NCBI RefSeq assembly: GCF_000383975.1
Contig: NZ_KB913017.1
Coordinates: 2,407,527-2,471,526, forward strand
Length of the DNA stretch: 64,000 bases
Source: Natronorubrum tibetense GA33
GTDB lineage: Archaea > Halobacteriota > Halobacteria > Halobacteriales > Natrialbaceae
Reading direction: 5' to 3'
The position numbers and the translations under genes are program-made. The notes beneath the pieces were generated by a model. It was not told the DNA's origin. It was given only the letters and a program-made list of their open reading frames with translations, and did no database searches. The stretch's first letter is position 1, and each line of letters opens with the position of its first letter. Of this stretch, positions 1 to 7,003 are shown in pieces.

Positions 1-2
1 CG

Positions 3-890
3 ATTGCGGACGTCCGCGACGACGTGACGCTCGCCACCAAGGTGGGCTACGACTTCTACAACAACCCCCAGGCCGGCCACGGCGAGTTGCCCAAGGAGAT
101 GGACCCCGACTATCTCCGAGACGCCGTCGAGCAGAGCCTCGAGCGACTCGACGTCGAGCAGATCGACGTACTCCAGCTCCACAACGCCAACGTCGAGGAG
201 ATCACCCCCGACGTACTCGAGTTGCTCGACGAACTCGAGGAGGAGGGACTGGTCCGCGCGCGCGGGCTCGCGCTCGGCCCCTCGATCGGCTGGCTCGCGG
301 AGGGCGACCTCGCCATCGAGAAGGAGTTCGACTCCCTGCAACTCGTCTGGAACGTCCTCGAACAGGAGGTGGGCAACCACTTCCTCGAGACGATCGAGCG
401 GACGGGATCGTCGACCAGCCTGATCCCCCGTGTCCCTCACTCCTCAGGTATCCTCAACGAGCAGGTGACGCCCGAGACCGAACTCGAGGAGGGTGACCAC
501 CGCGGCTTCCGACCCGACGCCTGGTACGAGACCGGCTGGGAGAAACTCGAGGCGTTGCGTTTCCTCGAGCGCGCGGAGCCACGGTCCGCGGATAGCTCGA
601 GCGAAGCGAGCGGCCGTGAACGAACGATGGGGCAGGCCTCCATCGCGTGGCTCCTCTCCCACGACCCGGTCGCGTCCGTCACGCCGACGTTCCGGACGAC
701 AGCCGATATCGACGAGTGGGCGGCCGCGAGCGACGTGCCGAAACTCTCCGACGAGGAGATGGCTCGCGTCGAAGAGCTGTACGAGAGCGACTTCGATATC
801 GACCGCGACGATGGCATGGACTCGCTGCGCTCGTCGGTCGGCGGGGCGGACATCGAGTCGGCGGGGCTCGACAAGCTCGCGGCCGACTGA
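3..890 (+). CDS. Aldo/keto reductase (5' end outside window)
   Basis: NAD(P)H-dependent carbonyl reductase of the aldo/keto reductase superfamily, expected to be cytosolic. The reading frame enters from the left edge, so the N-terminus is missing. The visible part has the Lys of 'TKVGYDF' and the His of 'LQLHNAN', both in the positions of the family's catalytic residues; the Asp and Tyr of the tetrad would lie upstream. The C-terminal 'GQASIAWLL' helix and the 'TPTFRT' cofactor-loop region are also typical. Substrate cannot be told from sequence. An acidic Ser/Glu insert sits before the C-terminal helix. No operon partner is visible downstream. Confidence 0.88.
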   Translation: MADVRDDVTLATKVGYDFYNNPQAGHGELPKEMDPDYLRDAVEQSLERLDVEQIDVLQLHNANVEEITPDVLELLDELEEEGLVRARGLALGPSIGWLAEGDLAIEKEFDSLQLVWNVLEQEVGNHFLETIERTGSSTSLIPRVPHSSGILNEQVTPETELEEGDHRGFRPDAWYETGWEKLEALRFLERAEPRSADSSSEASGRERTMGQASIAWLLSHDPVASVTPTFRTTADIDEWAAASDVPKLSDEEMARVEELYESDFDIDRDDGMDSLRSSVGGADIESAGLDKLAAD

Positions 891-1002
891 GGAATCCACG
901 GAACAAAGGTAAGCAGATTTAACAATTCTATCAGGCTGTTTCATCTCTCGGTACTGTTCGCCTAGTCCGCCGTTAGATGGCTCATAAAGCCGTCTAGCCG
1001 AC

Positions 1003-1026
1003 AATTATTTTGGGAAATAATTTTTT
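1003..1026 (+). terminator. AT-rich hairpin followed by a T run
   Basis: A perfect 8-bp inverted repeat (AATTATTT, 4-nt loop, AAATAATT) is followed directly by a run of T. It lies in an AT-rich patch between the reductase and the lipoprotein gene. It could terminate the upstream transcript or be an operator for the downstream gene; archaeal termination mainly needs the T run, so the hairpin may instead bind a protein. Confidence 0.4.
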
Positions 1027-1097
1027 GATATTTCCTGAAAACCCGAGATATTGTTCTGGGTGTTGATAACTATCTCTGGGTGGACTGTCAGTCGCGT

Positions 1098-2009
1098 ATG
1101 GTCGATCCGACCAACAGACGTGCGTTCCTGGGGGGTAGCGGACTGGCAATCGTCGGTCTCAGCGGCTGCCTCGGCAGGTACAGTACCGAATCGGAGACGG
1201 ATAGCTCGAACACCGAACCCGCCGACGGTGAAAATCATGATCGAACGCTCCAGTGGGGCAGACAGGGGGGCGAGCACGCGATGCAGGACTGTCCTGGGGA
1301 ACGAGGATACTGGAAGTGGGTACTCACGCCGGGTGGCCCGACCGCGATCGAAGCCGGTGCGGTGCTCACCGTCGAATTCGAGGATGGGGGCAGCGAAACG
1401 GTGGACGGATACTTCCCCGGGGGAGGGCAAGGAGCCGTTCACTTTGACGTTTTCAGGGACGATGGCGGAACCGTCGAGAGCGCGACCGTCGCGTTCAGTG
1501 GGGGTGGCAACAATGCCCTTCTGACGATCAGTGAAGGCTACTGCGTCGAAGGTCCAGAAGACCCAGAGGATCCGGAGGACCCCGAAGACCCAGAAGAACC
1601 GGAGGATCCCGAAGACCCAGAAGAACCGGAGGACCCCGAAGACCCGGAAGATCCCGAAGACCCAGAAGACCCGGAGGATCCCGAAGACCCGGAAGATCCC
1701 GAAGACCCCGAAGAACCGGAGGATCCCGAAGACCCAGAAGACCCGGGGGATCCCGAAGACCCAGAAGACCCGGAGGATCCCGAAGACCCCGAGGATCCAG
1801 AAGATCCGGAGGATCCCGAAGACCCAGAAGACCCGGGGGATCCCGAAGACCCAGAAGACCCGGAGGATCCCGAAGACCCAGAAGACCCGGAGGATCCCGA
1901 AGACCCAGAAGACCCGGAGGATCCCGAAGACCCCGAGGATCCAGAAGATCCGGACGAACCCACGAAGAAAGAACAAAAGAAGAAAGAAGCGAAGAAGAAC
2001 TCGAACTAA
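1098..2009 (+). CDS. Tat lipoprotein with long Pro-Glu-Asp repeat and basic tail
   Basis: Predicted secreted lipoprotein of 303 residues; function unknown. The N-terminus has a twin-Arg signal (NRRAFLGGSG) and a lipobox ending LSGC at about residue 23, so it is probably exported by Tat and anchored by lipid outside the membrane. Residues about 45-145 form a small glycine-rich, probably beta-rich domain with two Cys. From about residue 150 it becomes roughly 45 PED triplets with a few PEE and PGD variants, then ends in a Lys-rich tail (TKKEQKKKEAKK). The ATG at 1098 was chosen over an in-frame GTG six codons upstream because it places the Tat motif near the N-terminus and has a TATA-like sequence about 30 bp ahead. 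Confidence 0.8.
   Translation: MVDPTNRRAFLGGSGLAIVGLSGCLGRYSTESETDSSNTEPADGENHDRTLQWGRQGGEHAMQDCPGERGYWKWVLTPGGPTAIEAGAVLTVEFEDGGSETVDGYFPGGGQGAVHFDVFRDDGGTVESATVAFSGGGNNALLTISEGYCVEGPEDPEDPEDPEDPEEPEDPEDPEEPEDPEDPEDPEDPEDPEDPEDPEDPEDPEEPEDPEDPEDPGDPEDPEDPEDPEDPEDPEDPEDPEDPEDPGDPEDPEDPEDPEDPEDPEDPEDPEDPEDPEDPEDPEDPDEPTKKEQKKKEAKKNSN
1552..1959 (+). repeat. 9-bp tandem repeat array encoding PED triplets
   Basis: About 45 tandem 9-bp units of the type GAAGACCCA / GAGGATCCC inside the lipoprotein gene. Larger 27-bp blocks recur nearly exactly, which points to expansion by unequal recombination or slippage. All frames stay open through it, so it creates false open frames on both strands, including a Gly-Ser-Ser frame on the minus strand. 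Copy number is likely to vary between strains. Confidence 0.9.
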
Positions 2010-2114
2010 CCCACGACGCAGCTAACGAGTCAGTGCCGGGTCGAGGAACTCGGTGCTACACGTCGCTGGTCCTCAAGACCGACCGACTGTCGAGAGCCAG
2101 GGCCTGTTGACGCC

Positions 2115-2384
2115 CTACTCCGCGTCGGTCGTCGTGACTCTGAACTCGAACTCGAGTTGGCCGCTCGTTTTCACGTTCACGCCGCCGAGTTGCTCGGAGA
2201 TCTGTTCGCGCGCTCGAGAGCTCGGTTCGACGGTCACGGAAACGCTGTCGCTGTTCGTGTTGTAGGAGATGTTGCCTACCGTCACGTCGAACTCGAAGAG
2301 CGTCGGCACCTCCGCCCTGAGCTGTTCGCGGACGTCTTCGACCTCCGAGCGGACGGTCGCCATCTCCTCGTTTAACGTCGTCAT
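2115..2384 (-). CDS. Conserved haloarchaeal protein, 89 aa
   Basis: Unrecognised small acidic protein. The first 25 residues (MTTLNEEMATVRSEVEDVRE...) look like an amphipathic or coiled-coil helix; the rest alternates short beta-type stretches rich in Val, Thr and Ser. There is no signal peptide or membrane segment, so it should be cytosolic. Codon use is like the neighbouring genes and no competing frame looks better. It stands alone, convergent with the lipoprotein gene. Function cannot be assigned. Confidence 0.65.
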   Translation of the reverse strand: MTTLNEEMATVRSEVEDVREQLRAEVPTLFEFDVTVGNISYNTNSDSVSVTVEPSSRAREQISEQLGGVNVKTSGQLEFEFRVTTTDAE

Positions 2385-2635
2385 CGGCGGAGGTAGCTGC
2401 CAGTCGCGCTTAATCGTGTTCCTTGCTTACGTACCGCATTCATACGTTCGAGGCGCTCGGAGCCGTCTAACTCCAGCGGGGTGGAACAGTGTCGTACTCG
2501 GTCCGCTCCTGCAATCGTCTACCCGGTGCCGTGAGAGCTTGAGAGGTGGTCGGCTCCGGCTGCTATACACCTCCCTCTATATTCGGGTACTCCCCCTAAC
2601 CCCGCTGGGTGCCTACTGTGTGATAGGAGAGACCC

Positions 2636-2776
2636 ATGTCCACCCAAACATACGAGTTCACCTGTCCGGACTGCCAGCGAGCGATTCCCGTGACTGGCCC
2701 GATGCGTGAGGCGACGCTGTCGAGCGGTTGTCCCGTCTGCGGTCGGTCGGTGACCGACGTCCACTTCGGAACGTGA
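2636..2776 (+). CDS. Small zinc-ribbon protein (DUF7560 type), 46 aa
   Basis: A 46-residue protein with two Cys pairs, CPDC at residues 10-13 and CPVC at 32-35, which form a compact zinc ribbon. The layout (YEFTCPDC ... GCPVCGRSVT) matches a small haloarchaeal family I recall as DUF7560; the number is from memory. Such proteins are thought to bind nucleic acid or partner proteins, but no role is proven here. A GGAG element 7 bases before the ATG supports this start. It is monocistronic, upstream of the Nudix gene. Confidence 0.75.
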   Translation: MSTQTYEFTCPDCQRAIPVTGPMREATLSSGCPVCGRSVTDVHFGT

Positions 2777-2881
2777 CTCCCGACGCGGTCGACTCGTCAC
2801 GAACTCGCCGAACCGAATCGCAGACCAGTCGAACCGCCGCAACAAGACCCTTAGTCCCATTTAACATCTTTTGGGAGTGGC

Positions 2882-2890
2882 TTTTTATAC
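2882..2890 (+). promoter_or_regulatory. TATA box of the Nudix gene
   Basis: TTTTTATAC centred about 29 bp before the ATG at 2915, the spacing expected for a leaderless haloarchaeal transcript. It decides between this ATG and an in-frame GTG five codons upstream. Confidence 0.6.
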
Positions 2891-2914
2891 GGCGTCATTG
2901 TGTGTTACTACGTC

Positions 2915-3373
2915 ATGAATAACGTTACGTACGTCCAGAAAGCGTGTGCGTACATCACGCGCCAGACGGGCGAACTACTGGTCTTCGACGGACCGGGCCA
3001 CGACGGGTTACAGATTCCGAAAGGAACGCTCGAGCCCGGCGAATCGCCGCGCGAGGCGCTGTTTCGGGAGGTTATCGAGGAGAGCGGTCTCGGGACGCTG
3101 AGTTCGACGAGCCATCTGACGACCGATGTCTGGACGCGCCGCGAGTCGCCGCCGAAGCGCTACGTCCGCCATTTCTTTCACTCGACGGTTCACGAGCCTC
3201 GAGATCAGTGGACGCATACGGTGACCGACGGCGGTGAGGAACACGGGGCCGAGTTCGACCTGCACTGGGTCCAGCCGACGACCGCTCGGGAGTTCGCCCT
3301 CGATCTCGACGACTACGTCCATCTGCTGCCGAACGTGACGCCGGCCAACGACGTCGCGACGGTCTCTGACTGA
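2915..3373 (+). CDS. Nudix hydrolase
   Basis: Hydrolyses a nucleoside diphosphate linked to another group; the substrate is unknown. The complete Nudix box is present (G-x5-E-x7-REVIEESGL), starting at G in 'GTLEPGESPREALFREV' near residues 37-53, with the E residues that bind Mg. At 152 residues it is a normal single-domain enzyme. There is no signal peptide, so it is cytosolic. The start at 2915 is supported by a TATA box at leaderless spacing. It is convergent with the FAU-1 gene. Housecleaning of damaged nucleotides or removal of nucleotide conjugates is possible. Confidence 0.88.
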   Translation: MNNVTYVQKACAYITRQTGELLVFDGPGHDGLQIPKGTLEPGESPREALFREVIEESGLGTLSSTSHLTTDVWTRRESPPKRYVRHFFHSTVHEPRDQWTHTVTDGGEEHGAEFDLHWVQPTTAREFALDLDDYVHLLPNVTPANDVATVSD

Positions 3374-3412
3374 GCCCGTTCGGTCCGTTCCATCCGTCCG
3401 TTCCAGTATCTC

Positions 3413-4852
3413 TCACTTCGAGAGCGCGCGCTCGACAGCTTCGGCGACGCCTCTCGCTTTTTCGGCCAGTTCGTCGGAGACGTAGCCGTCGGCCACCGCG
3501 GCCTCGAGTTCGTCGGCGTCGACGATCTCGACCGTTCCGTCGGGTGCCCGGACAACGTCGATGTAGAGGTCGACGTACCGCGCCGCGTCGGGGAAGAGTT
3601 CGACCGGCGTACAGACGTTGACGTAGGTTCCCTTCGCGGTGCCTTGCTCGTCTCTGTACGTCGTTGGATACCACCACCGACCCTCTCGGAACTTGGTGAC
3701 GGCAACGTCGCCGTTCTCCTTGGGCACGTCGAGCGCGTCGTACGTGCCGCCGCCGCGCATCGAGCGCTCGAGGGTCACCGAGCCGTCCCCGTTCCAGTCG
3801 GTTACCTCGCCGCGACCCAGCGAAATGAGTCGGCCGTCGGGCTTCCCGTGACCGATCCCGATCCGATCTCCCGATGCCGGACCGAACTGTTGGGCGACTG
3901 CAGGGAAGGGAAACTCGCCGTCGGCGAGATCCGTCTCCGTGCCGGTAGAGCCACAGACAGCTTCCGCGAAGTCGACCGCCGCGCTCGCGGCCCGGTCGGC
4001 GGCTTTGGTCCGGTGGTGGCCCGGCATCGTCGTCTCCACCTCGCGACGGACCGCGTCCAGCGCGAACCGCGACTCGCGACCGAACCAGCACCACGCCGTC
4101 GTCCGCGGTGCAGCGAGTACCCCGGGTTCGTCCGGCTCCTCGGGCGCGTCTGTGAGTGTGTTCTCGAGCGCCCGTACGCGGTCGGCTGCCTGCTCGAGCG
4201 CAGTTGTCATCGCCTCGAGGTCGGCGTCGGCGGCCGCGTGCTGCCAGCGCAAGCCCCAGCCGTCGGGGATCTCGACCGAGAGCAGGTCGGTCATGCCGAC
4301 GAGTTCGTCGGCTCGCTCACCCCGGAGTGCCGCAGAAACGCCGGTCCGATCGCGCGAGAGCGTACAGAGCCCGCCCTGCACCTCGAGCGTCGGCACGACC
4401 CGCGGATCGTCGTCGCTCCAGGGCGGCGCGGGCTCGCGGACCTGCACGCGATAGCGGTTCCCCGCATCCACGTAGCCGTCGACGTCGTCGTAGTGGAGGT
4501 AGCCGCGTCGACCGTTTCCGAGGTCGACCGTCGCGCCGCCTCCACCCCCGGCGTCGATCACTTCGCACTCGAAGACTGCGCTGCGCGAGACGGCGTCCTC
4601 CCAGCGAAAAGCATCGATCGCGAGTCCCTCGAGATCGCTTGCGACCGCATCGACGCTGCCGGACTCGCCCGAGACCTCGACGCCCTGTCTGTCACGAGTC
4701 GTTTCGATTCTTATGTCCGCCGGCACGGTCTCGAACGAGTCGTCGAACCGTTCTCGGATCGGGTCGGAGGCCTGCACGACCTCGAGCCCGTTCTCGCCGA
4801 GCAGTTGCGTGATCGCCGTCGTATAGATGCCGCGGACTCGAACGGTCGTCAT
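3413..4852 (-). CDS. FAU-1-like RNA-binding protein / ribonuclease (DUF402)
   Basis: Archaeal RNA-binding protein of the FAU-1 (AU-1) type, a family that binds AU-rich RNA and is linked to RNase E/G-like activity and 5S rRNA processing. The N-terminal half (about residues 1-190) fits the RNA-binding part with an S1-like beta region (YLHYDDVDGYVDAGNRYRV); the C-terminal part from about residue 310 is a DUF402 domain with 'WNGDGSVTLERSM' and 'WWYPTTYRD'. The ATG at 4852 has GGAGGTG 6 nt upstream and begins MTTVRVRGIYTTAI. Two more in-frame ATGs lie exactly 21 and 42 nt upstream, each with its own GGAGGTG. Confidence 0.85.
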   Translation of the reverse strand: MTTVRVRGIYTTAITQLLGENGLEVVQASDPIRERFDDSFETVPADIRIETTRDRQGVEVSGESGSVDAVASDLEGLAIDAFRWEDAVSRSAVFECEVIDAGGGGGATVDLGNGRRGYLHYDDVDGYVDAGNRYRVQVREPAPPWSDDDPRVVPTLEVQGGLCTLSRDRTGVSAALRGERADELVGMTDLLSVEIPDGWGLRWQHAAADADLEAMTTALEQAADRVRALENTLTDAPEEPDEPGVLAAPRTTAWCWFGRESRFALDAVRREVETTMPGHHRTKAADRAASAAVDFAEAVCGSTGTETDLADGEFPFPAVAQQFGPASGDRIGIGHGKPDGRLISLGRGEVTDWNGDGSVTLERSMRGGGTYDALDVPKENGDVAVTKFREGRWWYPTTYRDEQGTAKGTYVNVCTPVELFPDAARYVDLYIDVVRAPDGTVEIVDADELEAAVADGYVSDELAEKARGVAEAVERALSK

Positions 4853-4858
4853 CGTCTC

Positions 4859-4917
4859 ACCTCCATCCGTCATCGACCCACCTCCATCCGTCATCGACCC
4901 ACCTCCATCCGTCGTCG
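4859..4917 (-). repeat. 21-bp tandem repeat carrying Shine-Dalgarno and ATG
   Basis: Two full copies and one partial copy of a 21-bp unit lie directly in front of the FAU-1 start. Read on the minus strand, each unit carries ATG, GGAGGTG and a short spacer, so ATGs at 4894, 4873 and 4852 are all in frame and all preceded by the same ribosome-binding site. Since 21 is a multiple of 3, extra copies add MTDGG(G/E)(S/T) to the N-terminus without changing frame. Confidence 0.85.
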
Positions 4918-5036
4918 TTTCGCCACCATCCGTCCTCGCTTTGCCTCCACGTACTCTCGTTTCGCCGCCGCGGATCCGTTTCGTTGCGCTCGCTGCGCGT
5001 ATCGGCCGTCAGGGATATCGCCTCTCAGCACGGAAA

Positions 5037-5414
5037 TCACTCCAATGTCTCGCGGTCGGGTGCGAACCGCACTCGAGCGTGTATCGTCGGACCCAGCGTC
5101 AGTTCGACCGTTTCGTCCGGCAGCACTCGGCCGTCCTCGACGTAGACGCCCCATGTGTCGAATCGGAGCCAGCCACGCATCTCGTCCGCGTGCGTCGTGA
5201 GATCGAGCTGGTCGACCGCGTGTTCGGGGTAGTCCGACGCCGAGTGGGCCATCTCCATATCCGAGTAGACAGTGTCGTGGGCGTCGAAGAACTTCTCGAG
5301 CGCCGTCGCATCGGTTTCGACCGCTTCGACGACCGCCTCCGAGGCGGCTCGGAGGTCGTCGGTCTCGAGGCCGACGTCCCGGAGTGCCTGCTGCGTTCGC
5401 TGATCGAAGTGCAT
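5037..5414 (-). CDS. Conserved haloarchaeal protein (DUF7532 type), 125 aa
   Basis: Small acidic cytosolic protein starting MHFDQRTQQALRDVGL. The first 60 residues are helical and rich in Ala and Glu; the second half is beta-rich (GWLRFDTWGVYVEDG ... ETVELTLGP). I recognise it as a lineage-specific haloarchaeal family, DUF7532 from memory, with no known function. It lies 142 bp upstream of, and in the same direction as, the FAU-1 gene, so it may be co-transcribed with it. The ATG at 5414 gives the natural N-terminus; longer forms read into non-coding sequence. Confidence 0.75.
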   Translation of the reverse strand: MHFDQRTQQALRDVGLETDDLRAASEAVVEAVETDATALEKFFDAHDTVYSDMEMAHSASDYPEHAVDQLDLTTHADEMRGWLRFDTWGVYVEDGRVLPDETVELTLGPTIHARVRFAPDRETLE

Positions 5415-5611
5415 AGCCGTCGGTTGGGTGGGGAGGCCTTTGTGGATTCCGAGTCCGCGTCGGCGCGACGGCTCGACGAGAGTTCGGATCCGGGTGGTAG
5501 AACTGTGCTGTTCGCGTTCGCCGCTCGCGTCATACGGTTCGCTGTACCGATGTACCGGTGGGATCGCAGGACGGTTGCGATCCTCCCGGAACTGACTTCC
5601 AGCGGACAGTA

Positions 5612-5776
5612 TCAGTCGTCGGCCGCGAGACTCTCGGTGCTCTCGGCGGACAGCACGGCCTCTTCGGGGTCCGTGCTGGTGTTCGTGGCTGTAACGTCGC
5701 CCTCGGATCGGTTTTCGTCCGTCTCGTCTGGTCCCGGCGGCGCGGTGTAGAGGATCCCTCGGCTCGAGTTGTACAT
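5612..5776 (-). CDS. Possible small hypothetical protein, 54 aa
   Basis: Short acidic frame (MYNSSRGILYTAPPGPDE...) without Cys or a membrane segment, unrecognised. The N-terminal 20 residues are uncharged and aromatic, the remainder is Ser/Thr/Glu/Asp-rich and likely disordered. A TATA-like sequence (gcttatcag) lies about 30 bp upstream on the minus strand, next to the promoter of the divergent PrsW gene. It could be a real small gene or a chance frame; composition alone does not decide. Confidence 0.4.
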   Translation of the reverse strand: MYNSSRGILYTAPPGPDETDENRSEGDVTATNTSTDPEEAVLSAESTESLAADD

Positions 5777-5821
5777 CGTTGTCGGTCGAGTATCGCAATC
5801 GGACACTGATAAGCACGATCC

Positions 5822-5827
5822 TTATAT
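5822..5827 (+). promoter_or_regulatory. TATA box of the PrsW gene
   Basis: TTATAT about 80 bp before the ATG at 5905, predicting a 5' leader of about 50 nt. It is the only strong TATA element in the divergent gap. Confidence 0.45.
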
Positions 5828-5904
5828 GGATCTTGACAGTGAATATCATACTAGGTTCCTTTCCTCGCCGAACGCTTACCGGAGCGGACGTCGTAGCGAC
5901 GGGT

Positions 5905-6912
5905 ATGGATCAGCGACGCGACCTGGTTGAACGGGCCGACGAGCAGTCGCGGGACCTCCAGGAGGTCTCGACGTGGGAACCGCGAACGGTGGTCGATCGA
6001 CTCGCGTACGTGCTCTACAACGCGGTCAACTACGGGTTACAGACGATCGTGCTCGCCGTCGCGCTGGGAATCACTCTCCTCTTGCTCGTCCAACCGGCGG
6101 TGCTCGTCCTCGAGGAGCCGTCGCTCTCGTTCTTCTTCGGGCTCTCGGTGGTTCCGGCGGCGTTGCTCGCGGGATTTATCTGGTACACGGATATCACGTC
6201 GAGCGAACCGCTGTCGCTGTTGGTGGCGACGTTCATTCTCGCCGTGCTCTTTGCGACGTTCGCGGCGGTCGTGAACTCCGCCGTGGGGCCGGTTCTGCAG
6301 GCGATTCCGGTTATCGGCACCGTCCTCTTTTTCTACCTGATCGTCGGACCCGTCGAGGAGGCGGTAAAGCTCCTCGCGGTCCGCGTCTTCGCCTACCGCA
6401 GCGACACGTTCGACGCGGTCATCGACGGCGCGGTGTACGGTGCAATCGCGGGACTCGGGTTTGCGGCGATCGAGAACGCCATTTACATCGCCAGCACGGT
6501 CGCGACGGCCGAGGTCGGGACGATCACCGCCGCGACCGGCATCGCGACCGTTCGAGCGCTCGTCGGTCCCGGTCACGTCATCTACTCCGCCATCGCGGGC
6601 TACTACCTCGGACTCGCGAAGTTCAACCCGGAACACGCCGGTCCGCTCGTCGCGAAGGGGCTCCTGATCGCCGCGTTTGTCCACGCGACGTACAACACCA
6701 CGGTCGGTATCGTTCCCGGCCTCGTCGCGGAGACCTACGCCGTTTCCTTCGAACTCGCGTTCGTCGGCTACGTCATCCTGTTCGACCTCGTCGTCGGCTA
6801 CTACCTCTACCGAAAGATCGCCCGCTACCGCCGGACCTACCGCGCTGTCAGAGATGAGACGCGTGCGTCGCCGAAGCCGGAACTGACCGAGTTCGACCCG
6901 CCACGGCGCTGA
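5905..6912 (+). CDS. PrsW-family intramembrane metalloprotease
   Basis: Polytopic membrane protein of 335 residues, related to PrsW, the site-1 protease that cuts anti-sigma factors in Bacillus. About eight hydrophobic segments are visible. Family motifs are present: 'PVEEAVKLLAV' (the EExxK motif, near residues 150-160), 'GFAAIENAIY' (second motif with Glu), and the histidines of 'GPGHVIYSAIAGYY' and 'FVHATYN', likely metal ligands. Archaea lack sigma factors of that type, so the substrate here is unknown; cleavage of a membrane-tethered regulator is a possibility. An upstream in-frame start would add a hydrophobic stretch spanning the promoter and was rejected. Confidence 0.85.
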   Translation: MDQRRDLVERADEQSRDLQEVSTWEPRTVVDRLAYVLYNAVNYGLQTIVLAVALGITLLLLVQPAVLVLEEPSLSFFFGLSVVPAALLAGFIWYTDITSSEPLSLLVATFILAVLFATFAAVVNSAVGPVLQAIPVIGTVLFFYLIVGPVEEAVKLLAVRVFAYRSDTFDAVIDGAVYGAIAGLGFAAIENAIYIASTVATAEVGTITAATGIATVRALVGPGHVIYSAIAGYYLGLAKFNPEHAGPLVAKGLLIAAFVHATYNTTVGIVPGLVAETYAVSFELAFVGYVILFDLVVGYYLYRKIARYRRTYRAVRDETRASPKPELTEFDPPRR

Positions 6913-7003
6913 CGGCCGATTTCACCGACGCGACCCTCCGACAGGTTCGCGGCCCGCTGGTGCAGGCACCACCGGCTTGCCTCGCAGTGTCGCACTGTCC
7001 GGT

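Noticed and set aside
1552-1959. Considered as a CRISPR array
   Set aside because: Units are 9 bp, contiguous and without spacers; they code PED triplets in frame.
1005-1976. Long minus-strand frame and a Gly-Ser-Ser frame opposite the PED array
   Set aside because: The 9-bp repeats are stop-free in every frame. The plus-strand lipoprotein has a proper signal and start, while the others are pure repeat translations.
4859-4917. Considered as a CRISPR or IS end
   Set aside because: Only two to three contiguous 21-bp copies without spacers, placed on a ribosome-binding site.
3644-5200. 518-codon plus-strand frame opposite the FAU-1 gene
   Set aside because: Shadow of a recognisable gene; Arg/Val-rich with no domain.
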